Assembly (NCBI RefSeq): GCF_000299415.1
Contig: NZ_AMPG01000001.1
Location: forward strand, 310,001 to 374,000
Direction of reading: 5' to 3'
DNA length: 64,000 nt
DNA from: Candidatus Microthrix parvicella Bio17-1
Lineage (GTDB): Bacteria > Actinomycetota > Acidimicrobiia > Acidimicrobiales > Microtrichaceae
The position numbers and the translations under genes are program-made. Shown one piece after another: positions 26,859-35,937 of the stretch. The first letter of the stretch is position 1. Each line of letters starts with the position of its first letter. The notes beneath the pieces are model-generated. The model was given only the letters and a program-made list of their open reading frames with translations, made no database searches and was not told the origin of the DNA.

Positions 26859-27902
26859 ATGAGTCCCCACATTCTGATCGCCGGTTGGGCAGGGGCCGGG
26901 AACCTGGGCGATGAACTCATCGCCGCGGCACTTGCCAACCTCCTGCACGAGCGCGGGGCCGTGGCCGGCATGTATTCCGAGGACCCTCCCGCCACCTCGG
27001 CACTCCACGGGGTGATCGCATTCCCGACGCGCAGCATTCGGGCGCCGAGGCGCTGGGCCGACGGGTTCATCCTCGGACCCGGCGGATTGTTGCAGGATCA
27101 GACCAGCGCCATCAGCTGCGCCGTCCACCTTGGCCGATTTGCCGTGGTTGGCGCAGCGCGACCAACGGCCGGAATCGGGCTGGGTGTCGGCCCGATCAGC
27201 CGCTGGCCCTCACGCGCCTCGCTTCGGTTGGCGGCCCGAACCCAACCTCGGTGGATCACACGCGACCGGGCCTCACAGGAGCTACTTGCGACGCTGGGGT
27301 TTCGGCACACCGCAGTCGCCCCCGACCTGGCACACCTGGCCCTCGCCAAACCCAACCACCAGCACAGCGAGCACGACGTTCGCCGGGTCGTGCTGGCCCC
27401 ACGGGGGACCGTCGTCAACCGAAGTGACCGTGCCGCTGAACTCGCTGCTGCGATCACGACGAGTCGCATCCACGAACGAGTGGATGTGGCCCTGCTGGCG
27501 ATGACGCCGGAGGATGAGGCAGTGGGCGCCGACGCGATCAGCCTGATCGAACAGAGCTCGCGCGATCGGATTCCCAGCATGGTGCGCCCAACGCCGGCCG
27601 AGGCCTCGTCGCTGCTTCAACCCGGTGACCACGTCATCTCAGGCCGATTTCATGTGGCGCTGATGGCCAACCACTTCGGCAACGGTTGGAGTGCCATCGA
27701 CTCCGGTCACAAAATGCGGAGCTACGCGCACGACAGCGGTGTGTCCACCTACCCCGAGACCGAAGCAGGGCTCACCAAGGCACTGGAATCGGTGCCGTCG
27801 CACCACAGATTGCGCCCCCAACCTCCAACCGAACGTGAATACGAGCCTCTCTATTCAGCGCTCGAGCAGCTCATCAGTCAAGCGAGGCGGGCATCGGGTT
27901 GA
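26859..27902 (+). CDS. Polysaccharide pyruvyl transferase (CsaB-like)
   Basis: A 347-residue member of the polysaccharide pyruvyl transferase family: AGWAGAGNLGDELIAAAL at the N-terminus (GNxGDE), FILGPGGLLQDQTS, GIGLGVGPI, VAPDLAHLAL and a C-terminal ISGRFHVALMANHFG (the R-x-H-x-x-x-x-A signature). CsaB adds ketal pyruvate to ManNAc residues of the secondary cell-wall polymer, the known requirement for SLH-domain binding. The ATG at 26859 is chosen because the family motif starts there. Its 3' end overlaps the convergent membrane-protein gene by 29 bp. Acceptor sugar not proven. Confidence 0.82.
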   Translation: MSPHILIAGWAGAGNLGDELIAAALANLLHERGAVAGMYSEDPPATSALHGVIAFPTRSIRAPRRWADGFILGPGGLLQDQTSAISCAVHLGRFAVVGAARPTAGIGLGVGPISRWPSRASLRLAARTQPRWITRDRASQELLATLGFRHTAVAPDLAHLALAKPNHQHSEHDVRRVVLAPRGTVVNRSDRAAELAAAITTSRIHERVDVALLAMTPEDEAVGADAISLIEQSSRDRIPSMVRPTPAEASSLLQPGDHVISGRFHVALMANHFGNGWSAIDSGHKMRSYAHDSGVSTYPETEAGLTKALESVPSHHRLRPQPPTEREYEPLYSALEQLISQARRASG

Positions 27903-28860
27903 CATCCTCCCCGAGTTCGGGTGGGGCATCGGGCAGGCCCGCCTCAGAGTGGGAGGGGTGACGGCGACCCCACAGCGACCAGGTCAGTACCGGAACAGCG
28001 GCAACCAGGCTCACCACCCGCTCGATGGCTGCGGCAAGAAACAGGAGCGACGCGTCGGCCTCAATGACCTTAGCCGTCACGCCGATCAGCGCTTCCCGCG
28101 CCCCGATTCCTGACGGAAAGATTCCCAGAGCTGCCGCAGCCGGCGACGTGAACGCCATCGAGAACGCACCTGCGGCATCGAGCGTGGCACCGATCAGCAC
28201 CGCCACCGCCCAGAACCGGATCGCACCAAGCATGACGGTCGCCACCTCAACCAGCGCCAGCCATCCCAAGTCACCAAGTCGATCCGTTGTCGTCGGGCGC
28301 ATCGACCATCCGGCGACCCACAACACGCCTCCGCCCGCCGCCATTGCCAAACCCAGCCACCATCTTCCTGCTGCGGCCACAAAACTCAGTCCGGAGACAA
28401 CCAGGCCGGCCGCAAGCCACCAAATGGCGGTCATCAGCTGGGCCCGAACCGCCATCCGCTGGGATGCTCCACGCGTTGCGAGGACCCGATGACGCAGGAT
28501 GGGTCCACCCGGGACCGGCAACATGTTGGCGACGCTGGCCTGGCCCACGTAACGAGCGGTCTCCGACCAGCCCAGGTGGACCCCCACCATCGACGCCTGC
28601 AGTTTGAACTCGGCACCGTTGAGTGCCAGCACCAGCGGCATCATGAGGACGCCAACTCCAAGGAGCGCCCACGTGGGCAGACCATCCAGATCAGCTGACC
28701 GCCATGCACCCCAGCTCACGGTGATGACCAGGGCGGTCCCCGCGATGGCCGCCAGCGGCCGCAGATAGGGAACATTGGAGGCCCGTGCCGGCAGACCGCC
28801 AACAACGGTGACCAACCGCACCACAGCGCGCCGCGTTCGGGCGATCCGTGCCTGACCCAT
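27874..28860 (-). CDS. Lysylphosphatidylglycerol-synthase-TM-like membrane protein
   Basis: A roughly 328-residue polytopic membrane protein with about eight hydrophobic segments. It contains SVANMLPVPGGPILRHRVL and FPSGIGAREALIGV, the two conserved glycine-rich loops of the LPG-synthase-TM/UPF0104 family. These proteins act as lipid flippases or as partners of lipid and polysaccharide biosynthesis. The start at 28860 is preferred over an upstream in-frame codon because the family begins near ARTRR. Its location beside a GT2 enzyme suggests handling of a polyprenyl-linked sugar. Confidence 0.65.
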   Translation of the reverse strand: MGQARIARTRRAVVRLVTVVGGLPARASNVPYLRPLAAIAGTALVITVSWGAWRSADLDGLPTWALLGVGVLMMPLVLALNGAEFKLQASMVGVHLGWSETARYVGQASVANMLPVPGGPILRHRVLATRGASQRMAVRAQLMTAIWWLAAGLVVSGLSFVAAAGRWWLGLAMAAGGGVLWVAGWSMRPTTTDRLGDLGWLALVEVATVMLGAIRFWAVAVLIGATLDAAGAFSMAFTSPAAAALGIFPSGIGAREALIGVTAKVIEADASLLFLAAAIERVVSLVAAVPVLTWSLWGRRHPSHSEAGLPDAPPELGEDVNPMPASLD

Positions 28861-29031
28861 GTCCGGCACGCTAAGCGATCCGGTCGGACGCCAAAGGATC
28901 GATCGTCGATCAGCCGTCAACCGCAACCCCACGAGCCTGGGTTCCGGCGCGTTTCACCACCCCACCGGAGGGGGCTCAGGGCGTATCGGTGCGGAACTCG
29001 GCGGTCTCATCTCGACAGGTAAGCTCGACCG

Positions 29032-29991
29032 GTGGCCCCACCCTTGTCTTCATCGCCGGCCGAGCTGGATGTCACCGTCGTACTCCCCGTCCACAACGAG
29101 GCCGGCCATCTTGACGCCGAACTCGCTCGAATTCGAACGAGCCTGGAGGCGAGCGGGTACTCGTGGGAGATCATCGTTGTCGATGACGCATCCACTGACG
29201 GCTCGGTCGACAACCTGGTGCCCGGCAACGGCATCCGGCTGATTCGCCAACGGGTCAACCAAGGCTCGGGCGGTTCGCGCCGGGTGGGAACGGAGGCGGC
29301 CCGGGGCGCCGTCGTCGTTTGGACCGATGCCGACATGACCTACCCCAACGACCGGATCGCCGAGTTGGTTGGCCAACTTGAAGGCGCCGACCAGGTCGTG
29401 GGCGCTCGAACCACCGAGGAGGGCACTCACAAGGTGCTTCGCACGGCGGCCAAGTGGCTGATCCGGAGGCTGGCGCAGTACCTCGCCAGCACCAGGATCC
29501 CCGACCTCAACTCCGGTTATCGCGCGTTTCGACGCGACGTCGCCTGGCAATACACCCACCTGCTCCCCAAAGGTTTCTCCTGCGTCACCACGTTGACGAT
29601 GGCATTCCTCACCAATGGCTATACCGTTCGCTACGTTGAGATCGAGTACCGGGAGCGCGCAGGCGAATCGAAGTTTCATTGGTACCGGGACACGCGCCGG
29701 TATGCGGTTCAGGTCGTTCGGATGGCCCTGTCGTGGGAACCCCTCCGTCTGTTCCTGCCAACCTCGCTGCTGATCCTCCTTGCGACCGCCATCAAGGTGC
29801 TCACCGACTTCGGTTTCGGCGCACCACAGCTGGCGGTGTCGACGATGTTGATGGCCACGTTCGGAGGACTCCTCCTGGCAATCGGCTTCTTGGCCGACCT
29901 GGTGGTCCGAACCAGTAAGGCGCCCTCGCGCGTGCTCCCCGCCTACGTCGTTGAGGTGCCCGAGCCGGACGCTGAGCGAGGCGGCACTTGA
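29032..29991 (+). CDS. GT2 polyprenyl-phosphate glycosyltransferase with membrane tail
   Basis: A 319-residue family 2 glycosyltransferase: VTVVLPVHNEAGHL at the N-terminus, IIVVDDASTDGS, VVWTDADMTYP (DxD), RIPDLNSGYRAFRR and YRERAGESKFHWYRDTRRY. Two membrane segments follow (LFLPTSLLILLATAI and a second at about 275-295). This is the DPM1/undecaprenyl-phosphate glycosyltransferase pattern, which transfers a sugar to polyprenyl phosphate. The start is GTG at 29032. The stop overlaps a TTG start of the next gene, so the two are coupled. The two following GT-C-like proteins could use its lipid-linked sugar. Confidence 0.82.
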   Translation: MAPPLSSSPAELDVTVVLPVHNEAGHLDAELARIRTSLEASGYSWEIIVVDDASTDGSVDNLVPGNGIRLIRQRVNQGSGGSRRVGTEAARGAVVVWTDADMTYPNDRIAELVGQLEGADQVVGARTTEEGTHKVLRTAAKWLIRRLAQYLASTRIPDLNSGYRAFRRDVAWQYTHLLPKGFSCVTTLTMAFLTNGYTVRYVEIEYRERAGESKFHWYRDTRRYAVQVVRMALSWEPLRLFLPTSLLILLATAIKVLTDFGFGAPQLAVSTMLMATFGGLLLAIGFLADLVVRTSKAPSRVLPAYVVEVPEPDAERGGT

Positions 29992-31832
29992 TCGAGGACT
30001 CCCAACAAGTGGACGGTCCAGTGGCGGGCCTCCGATACCTGCTCCGTCCACGTTGGGGCCTGCTCGTCGCCCTGCTCACAGTGGTGTTCGCAGTGGGGTA
30101 CGTCGGGTTCGTCGCCCTTCAGGTTCCGGGACTCGGCGTGGACGAGTCAGCCCACATCACCCATGCCGAGCGGCTTCGCCAAGGCCACCTCGCCTCCCAC
30201 GACGACGTCATGTCGCCGGGAATGACCTCGGCGTGGCGTTGCGAGCGCTATCGCCTGCTTGGGAGTACGGCCGACCCGGGGTATCCGATCGGTTCTCGAA
30301 AAGAGTGTCTCAGCGCGGAGTTCATCAGCGAGTTCGATTTGCAGTCCCCGTCCCACCAGGCCCAACACACGCCGATCTACTACCTGCCGCTGGCCCTCAG
30401 CGCCAAGGTGGTCGACAAGGTGACCAACCTCGATCCGTTCGTGGACACGTACCGGGTCGCCGGCCTCATCTTCACCGTGCTCACGGTGGGTTCGCTGCTG
30501 TGGCTGGCCCGCGCGCTCAAGGTCTCGCCATGGGTCGCCGCCGCCGGGGCACTGGCCATCGTGGGGGCCTCCAACTTCACGATGTCGCACGCCTTCATCA
30601 ACAACGACGCACTGGCCATCCCCGGAGGGGTGGCGCTGTTGTTGACCGCCCGGCGGGTACTGGGCAACCGGTCACCGGCGCTGCTGTTGTTCCCAGTGGC
30701 GTTCGCGGTTGCGCTGGCCAAACCCACCTTCATCGCAGCTCACGTCGCAACCGTCCTGTATCTGCTCCAGGCGCTCGAACCGTCTGACCTGCGTTGGCGC
30801 GACCTGAACCGAACCTCGACGAAGGCCCAGTGGAGCAAACAGGTGCGATCGACCGCGGGTCGGCTCCGTCCAACCTTCTTTGTGGGGGCCGGACTCGTCG
30901 CTGCGACGATCGCCTTCCAACTCTGGCTCCAGTTCGCGGTTCGGGGAACCAGGTCGGAGTTCGCCTCGTTTTACAAGAGCCGTCTTTTCCAAGCCGACTT
31001 CCTCAAGGGCGCCCTCAACTCACTGCACAACCCGCTGTCGTTGGAGGGGCCGGTCAGCTGGATCGACCCGTCCTATGGCCTGGTGGCGATGTCGGTGCTG
31101 GAGGCGGCCATGTTTGTTGGCACCATCGTTGTGGCCCTCGGCCTGTACCGCAAGGGACGCCGAGACGCGACCCTGCTCGGCCGCAGCGCCGTGGGCGCCA
31201 TGTACCTCGGCAGCCTGTTGCTGTTCGCCACGGCCGCGGCGCGGGGCGGCGCCGTCCTGTCGACCAACACCCGCTACCTGCTGCCGGTCGTTCCCTTTAT
31301 GTTCGGCGCCGTGATGCTGACCACCGACGACCTGTGGAACCGTTTCGTGCCACGGCTTCCAAAGGCGACCCTTGCCGGTGTTGTCATCCTGGCTCTTGGG
31401 GTGCAGGCCGTCGCCATCGATGCCACGCCGAACCCCCGGAACAACAACAGTTGGACTCGACGGCAAGCAGGAGTGGTCGCTTCGTTCGTCAACGAGGACC
31501 TCGCCAAGCCAGGCGGTTGCGTGGAGCCAGGCGACACGGTGATGACCATCCCTTATATGCCCATGCTGTATCAGATGGCCCCGGGGATCCGGCGGCCCGA
31601 CCGAGCTGACGCCTACTGGGAGCCCACGATGTCCCAGAAGTCCCATCAGGAAGCGTTCAAGGACCTTGCCGATTCCGATGTCGACGTGGTGATCGTGACC
31701 GATTACCTGCGCATTGGTTATGAACGCACTGCGGCGGCACGCGTCGTGGCCGAATGGACCGGCTGCGCCGCATGGCAGCCTCAGGATCTTGGGCCGGTCC
31801 ACCGTCCCTACCAGGTGTTCGTGCGCCCTTGA
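29988..31832 (+). CDS. Polytopic membrane protein, probable GT-C glycosyltransferase
   Basis: A 614-residue membrane protein starting at a TTG that overlaps the preceding stop (TTGA). It has an N-terminal membrane segment, then an extracytoplasmic loop with PGLGVDESAHITHAERL, carrying an acidic DE like the first loop of GT-C enzymes. HTPIYYLPLAL and about ten further hydrophobic segments follow, then a C-terminal soluble domain with DVDVVIVTDYLR. The layout resembles mannosyl/arabinosyltransferase-type GT-C proteins and the DUF2142 family. Lipid-linked sugar from the GT2 enzyme upstream is the likely donor. Not assigned more closely. Confidence 0.6.
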   Translation: MIEDSQQVDGPVAGLRYLLRPRWGLLVALLTVVFAVGYVGFVALQVPGLGVDESAHITHAERLRQGHLASHDDVMSPGMTSAWRCERYRLLGSTADPGYPIGSRKECLSAEFISEFDLQSPSHQAQHTPIYYLPLALSAKVVDKVTNLDPFVDTYRVAGLIFTVLTVGSLLWLARALKVSPWVAAAGALAIVGASNFTMSHAFINNDALAIPGGVALLLTARRVLGNRSPALLLFPVAFAVALAKPTFIAAHVATVLYLLQALEPSDLRWRDLNRTSTKAQWSKQVRSTAGRLRPTFFVGAGLVAATIAFQLWLQFAVRGTRSEFASFYKSRLFQADFLKGALNSLHNPLSLEGPVSWIDPSYGLVAMSVLEAAMFVGTIVVALGLYRKGRRDATLLGRSAVGAMYLGSLLLFATAAARGGAVLSTNTRYLLPVVPFMFGAVMLTTDDLWNRFVPRLPKATLAGVVILALGVQAVAIDATPNPRNNNSWTRRQAGVVASFVNEDLAKPGGCVEPGDTVMTIPYMPMLYQMAPGIRRPDRADAYWEPTMSQKSHQEAFKDLADSDVDVVIVTDYLRIGYERTAAARVVAEWTGCAAWQPQDLGPVHRPYQVFVRP

Positions 31833-31837
31833 CGGTG

Positions 31838-33457
31838 ATGTCCTCAACCCGACGTCGATCCTTCGAATCGGTGCTTGCCGTGATCGGCGTGTCGATTCCG
31901 TTTCTCGTCTACTTCTCCGCCCCCCGGTTCGCGGACGAAATGCGGGATCCGTACACCATGACCGTGCGATATGGCCTGAACCCCATCAAGATCGTCATGG
32001 GCAACCTCAAGGACATCCGCCCATTCCTCGACCTCGGCAATATCCGACCGCTGGGCCGAATCGCGTACTCGTTCGAATTTGTGTACTCGAAAGCCATCGC
32101 CGACACGCTCGCGGTGCCGTTGCCCACCATCCACGCCGTGGTCAGAACGGCAGCGCTGTGGGCGGCGGTGGCTGCGGTCGTCGTCCTCTGGCGGGCGGTC
32201 GAAACCAGCGGCCGACACCTCCGACCGCAGTTGACCCGTTCGATCGGCCTCGTGGCCTGCGCCGCCGCTGTTGCGACCCTTGCAACATGGAGCTACCAAC
32301 CCCTCGTCTTCTTCCCGACCCAGGGCCTGTTGAGCGTCGCGTTGGTCTGCCTTGCCAGTGCCTTCACCCTCCGCTTTTCAAACCAGGGCGGATGGAGGCT
32401 CGCCGGGTGCTGTGCGTCGCTCGGCGCAGTATGCGCATGCTTCTACGACCTGGCCTACGTGGTGGTGGTCGCTGTGCCGGTATCCATCGTGGGCCTGCGG
32501 GTGCTCCAGAAACGAAGCGGGCTTCTTCGCGCATCATGGTCATCCTGCATTCCGCTCATCGCAGGTTTTTCATTGGTGTTCCTCCCCATTCGTGTGATGA
32601 TCGCCCGGGCCTGCGCCGAGCAGGCCTGCTATTCCGGGTCGGAGTTGGCGGTGACGGGGCGGGCGGCACCCACCCTGGCGGGACGGTTGCTGTCGGCAGT
32701 GCCGCAGTCGTATTGGTCGATGGGGTGGGAGCAACCAACGGTCGCCGGCGCGCTCGTGGCCATTGCGGTTGGCGGCGGCGTCGGGCTCGCTGCGATGTGG
32801 GCCACCCGCCAAGAGCACGATGGTGTGGAACCCGGGGTCGAGGCCGAACACGGGATCGAAGATGGGGCCGATCGTGGGGCCGACCTCGCCGGCGCCGACG
32901 AGGTCTCGGCGCCCCCAGCACCGGGCCCCTCGATCGTGGTCACGGTGGTGATGCTCACGGCATGGGCGGCCGCCGCATCGATGAGTGCACTGAGCGTCAG
33001 CCAGCAACGGATCGGTTTCGACCCTCAGACACCATGGCGGGATGGAATCTTCGGGTTTCTCGCCATCGCCACTCTGCTGTGGGCGCTCATCGAGCACGTT
33101 TCGAGAAGCGGCTCAGGACAGGCACTCAGGGCCGCCGTCGCCGCAGTGGCGTTGCTCGCCGGTGTGCAGTTCGCTCTCAACACCGGAACCATTGCGCAGA
33201 CACGAAGCATCAGCCCGAACATGCTGTACGGCCGCATCGACGACCTGTTCGCCTCGCCACCCGACGAGGACCAAACCTGCGACCTGGCAAACGACCTGTA
33301 CGACCTTGCGCAACAACCAGGGCAGCGCTACTACACAACGGCGCTGCTCGAATCGTTGAAGCGACTCAGGCCGCTCGAAGAATGCCCCGCGTATTGGTAT
33401 CCGTTGCCGCTCGAGGAATGGCACCGGCGCCAACTGGGTGATCTCGACCAGGGGTAG
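31838..33457 (+). CDS. Polytopic membrane protein, possible GT-C enzyme
   Basis: A 539-residue membrane protein starting five bases after the previous stop; in-frame TTG and GTG codons at 31829 and 31835 are alternative starts. It has a membrane segment (FESVLAVIGVSIPFLVYF) followed by RFADEMRDPYTMTV, again an acidic DE in the first outer loop, and about ten hydrophobic segments. A Glu/Gly/Asp-rich loop near residue 330-365 is probably disordered. The C-terminal 90 residues are soluble. I do not recognise a named family; GT-C is inferred from topology and from the operon with a GT2 enzyme. Confidence 0.55.
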   Translation: MSSTRRRSFESVLAVIGVSIPFLVYFSAPRFADEMRDPYTMTVRYGLNPIKIVMGNLKDIRPFLDLGNIRPLGRIAYSFEFVYSKAIADTLAVPLPTIHAVVRTAALWAAVAAVVVLWRAVETSGRHLRPQLTRSIGLVACAAAVATLATWSYQPLVFFPTQGLLSVALVCLASAFTLRFSNQGGWRLAGCCASLGAVCACFYDLAYVVVVAVPVSIVGLRVLQKRSGLLRASWSSCIPLIAGFSLVFLPIRVMIARACAEQACYSGSELAVTGRAAPTLAGRLLSAVPQSYWSMGWEQPTVAGALVAIAVGGGVGLAAMWATRQEHDGVEPGVEAEHGIEDGADRGADLAGADEVSAPPAPGPSIVVTVVMLTAWAAAASMSALSVSQQRIGFDPQTPWRDGIFGFLAIATLLWALIEHVSRSGSGQALRAAVAAVALLAGVQFALNTGTIAQTRSISPNMLYGRIDDLFASPPDEDQTCDLANDLYDLAQQPGQRYYTTALLESLKRLRPLEECPAYWYPLPLEEWHRRQLGDLDQG

Positions 33458-33470
33458 TGCGAGAAACCGC

Positions 33471-33731
33471 TCAGGCGGCGCGTCGGGCCTTACGTGCCGC
33501 CTTGGCCTCGGCCTTGGTCAGCAGGCGGAGCTTTGCCCGGTCGATCTGGCCGACGTTGACGCTGTTGGTGAACAGCACATTGAAGCGGATCCAGGTGAAT
33601 CCGGTGACCATCAACACCTTGCCCAACGTACCGGCGGGGACTCCCGGCAGGTCCTCGATCAGCTCGACGATGTCGTTCTTGGTGATGTCGCGGGCTTCGT
33701 CGGCCGGGGTGATGATTCTGGGGGCTGCCAC
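33471..33731 (-). CDS. Small conserved protein, SH3-like barrel predicted
   Basis: An 86-residue protein when read from the GTG at 33731, chosen because CGGAG lies seven bases upstream; a longer frame starting at 33827 lacks such a site. It has TKNDIVELIEDLPGVPAGTLGKVLMVTG and WIRFNVLFTNSVNVGQIDRAKLRLL, short beta strands resembling small SH3-like barrels, and an Ala/Lys/Arg-rich tail. Function unknown. It is convergent with the membrane-protein gene before it. Confidence 0.55.
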   Translation of the reverse strand: MAAPRIITPADEARDITKNDIVELIEDLPGVPAGTLGKVLMVTGFTWIRFNVLFTNSVNVGQIDRAKLRLLTKAEAKAARKARRAA

Positions 33732-33878
33732 GGATGCTCCGCTCGGTCTCGGGGTCAGGTCGACTCGCTCAGAGCCGCTCCAACTGTAGCCATCGAGCCA
33801 CGCCCGCTTCGAAGCGGTGGTCGCCATCGCCCGGACGGCACCACCGACGCTGTGAACAGGTCGAACCCGGTCGGTCGG

Positions 33879-34625
33879 CTAAAACGGCTCGAAATGCTCG
33901 TGGTGGCGATCGTCGCCGGCGACCTTCTCGAGGACGCACAGGTTCTCCGCCCGGGCCCGGAAACCCGATCGATCGCGCCCGAGGGTGGAGGTTCGAAGAC
34001 GCTTCGCCACCTTGTACGCCCGAAGCGGCAACCCAAGCTGAGACACCGAGTCCACCGGAACCAGCCGGTAATTGCGGTTCTGGCGAATGAACCCCGCAAC
34101 CTTGCGAAGGCTGGGCATCCACAGGTCATGCAGAGCGACCGCGCCGCCAACACGCAGCATGCGATCGACGTAGAAGAAGTCGATCAGCGCCGAGTCGAAC
34201 AGGTGCCGACCATCGATGAAGGCAAAGTCCAGCTTGGTCTTGGCCTCCACCAGTTTGGGAAGGCGCAACTCCGACGACTCGACGTAGGTGTCGACCACGT
34301 TGTTCAGCCCGGCTCGCTCGACGTTGAGCATGCCGATCGAGTGGTACCCGCTGTGCTGCCGTGGATCGATGGCGATGTGATGGCCGCCTTCCACCCTGGC
34401 CGCTGCGTCCGCCAGCCACAGGGTGGACACGCCGTAGGCCATCCCGGTCTCCAGGCTCTGGGAGTAGCCACGCTGCACCATGAAATCTCGAAGCGCCCGG
34501 CCCTCGACCTCCAGGATGGACATGGGTCGAATCGGGTACTCGGTCCCTTCGGCATCGGTCACGACACCGCTGCGGTGAATGGCCATCACCGTTGATTTGC
34601 CGCTCACCGTCGATTCGCCGCTCAT
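33879..34625 (-). CDS. Class I SAM-dependent methyltransferase-like protein
   Basis: A 248-residue Rossmann-type protein. SLETGMAYGVSTLWLADA is motif I, HHIAIDPRQHSGYHSIGMLNVE is motif II, and LDFAFIDGRHLFDSALIDFFYVDRMLRVGGAVALHDL is the Methyltransf_24 core with the acidic DGRH. It fits small-molecule or sugar O-methyltransferases. The ATG overlaps the stop of the acyl-CoA dehydrogenase upstream (ATGA), which implies coupled expression, although a biochemical link is not obvious. It may belong to the glycan genes downstream instead. Confidence 0.75.
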   Translation of the reverse strand: MSGESTVSGKSTVMAIHRSGVVTDAEGTEYPIRPMSILEVEGRALRDFMVQRGYSQSLETGMAYGVSTLWLADAAARVEGGHHIAIDPRQHSGYHSIGMLNVERAGLNNVVDTYVESSELRLPKLVEAKTKLDFAFIDGRHLFDSALIDFFYVDRMLRVGGAVALHDLWMPSLRKVAGFIRQNRNYRLVPVDSVSQLGLPLRAYKVAKRLRTSTLGRDRSGFRARAENLCVLEKVAGDDRHHEHFEPF

Positions 34626-35776
34626 GACGTGCTCGGCTCATGGGGCAGGCCAAGCACCCGCTCCCCCAGGATGTTGCGTTGCACCTCGCCGGTGCCACCC
34701 CCCACCGTGAGCGCCCGGGCAAACAGGTATCCGTAGTGCCACAGCGCCACCGACCGGCCAAGCGGGCCGCCGTCGGTGAGCATGCCGGCCGGACCGGCAA
34801 GGTCTTTAGCCAACTCCATCACCGCCTGGCCGTGTTCATCGGCCACCACCTTACGCACCGACGCCTCCGGCCCCGGGCTCTTCCCGGCCACCACCGCCGA
34901 GATCGTCCGCATACGAATGAGGCGCAGCACCTCACCCTCGATCCAGGTTTGGGCCAGGCGCTGGCGCATCACCGGGTCGACGACGCCGCCGGCCGCCCGG
35001 ACCTCGTCGAAAAGCGTCTCGGTGTGCGGCCCCTGGCCCCACAGCACGCCGCCGGACGACAGCGACACGCGCTCGTTGGCCAGCGTGATCTTTGCCAACG
35101 ACCAGCCCTGGCCGACGTCCCCCACCCGGTAGGCGTCGGGCAAACGCACGTCGGTGAAAAAGACCTCGTTGAAGGTATGGGCGCCGGTCATCTCGATCAG
35201 CGGGCGGATCTCGATACCTTCAGCGTCCATCGGGCAGACGAAGTAGGTGATGCCACTGTGTTTGGAATCGCCGCCGTCGGAGTCACGCGCGGCTTCGACC
35301 GACGGCCCGGTGCGGGCGATCAGGATGCCCCAACGGGCATGGTGGGCCAGGCTGGTCCACACCTTCTGACCATTCACCACCCACTCGTCGCCGTCACGCT
35401 CGGCCACGGTGCTGATCGCCGCCAAATCCGATCCTGCACCCGGCTCGGAGAACAGCTGACACCACAGGTCCTCTCCGGACACGAGCCCGTGGAGCCACCG
35501 CTGCTGCTGCTCCTCGGTGCCGGCCTCGATCAGGGTCGGCCCGGCCCAACCCAGCCCGATGGGGTTGGGGGGACGCCTCACCCCGGCTGACCGGAACTCC
35601 TCGTCGATGATCAACTGATGGATCGGGTCGGCGCCCAGGCCCCAGGGTCGAGGCCAGTGCGGCACCATGTAGCCGGCATCGCCCAGTTGAGGCCCGGAGG
35701 GCGCAGGGTGCTCGGCCAGGAATGCACGCACCGCCTGGCGCCGAGGGTCGTCCTTCCCCGGGAGGTTGAAGTCCAT
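34622..35776 (-). CDS. Acyl-CoA dehydrogenase
   Basis: A 384-residue flavoprotein. It has DLWCQLFSEPGAGSDLAAI and DEWVVNGQKVWTSLAHHARWGILIARTG (FAD-binding middle domain), VSLSSGG, and a C-terminal VGGGTGEVQRNILGERVLGLP. It oxidises an acyl-CoA to the enoyl-CoA; this subtype is common in actinobacterial steroid, isoprenoid and branched-chain catabolism. The start at 35776 is chosen because MDFNLPGKDD is the family beginning. A divergent acyl-CoA ligase gene lies 161 bp away and may supply its substrate. Confidence 0.85.
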   Translation of the reverse strand: MDFNLPGKDDPRRQAVRAFLAEHPAPSGPQLGDAGYMVPHWPRPWGLGADPIHQLIIDEEFRSAGVRRPPNPIGLGWAGPTLIEAGTEEQQQRWLHGLVSGEDLWCQLFSEPGAGSDLAAISTVAERDGDEWVVNGQKVWTSLAHHARWGILIARTGPSVEAARDSDGGDSKHSGITYFVCPMDAEGIEIRPLIEMTGAHTFNEVFFTDVRLPDAYRVGDVGQGWSLAKITLANERVSLSSGGVLWGQGPHTETLFDEVRAAGGVVDPVMRQRLAQTWIEGEVLRLIRMRTISAVVAGKSPGPEASVRKVVADEHGQAVMELAKDLAGPAGMLTDGGPLGRSVALWHYGYLFARALTVGGGTGEVQRNILGERVLGLPHEPSTS

Positions 35777-35937
35777 CAGCCAAACCGTAGCCCGGGGCCC
35801 GACGTCGGACGCGGGTGGGCGAACACCCCGTGATGCCCTTCGTCGGGGCACCGCATCCCGGCGGCCGCCACTCTTGGCCTCCTCCCTGCGCCCCTATGCT
35901 GAGAGAATCGAAGGAGCTCGACACGTTGGGGGACAGC

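Noticed and set aside
31714-33441. A 575-residue frame overlapping the second GT-C-like gene in another frame
   Set aside because: Arg/Pro/Gly-rich out-of-frame translation without membrane segments.
33438-34595. A 385-residue plus-strand frame over the methyltransferase gene
   Set aside because: Antisense to a recognisable SAM-dependent methyltransferase; no motifs of its own.
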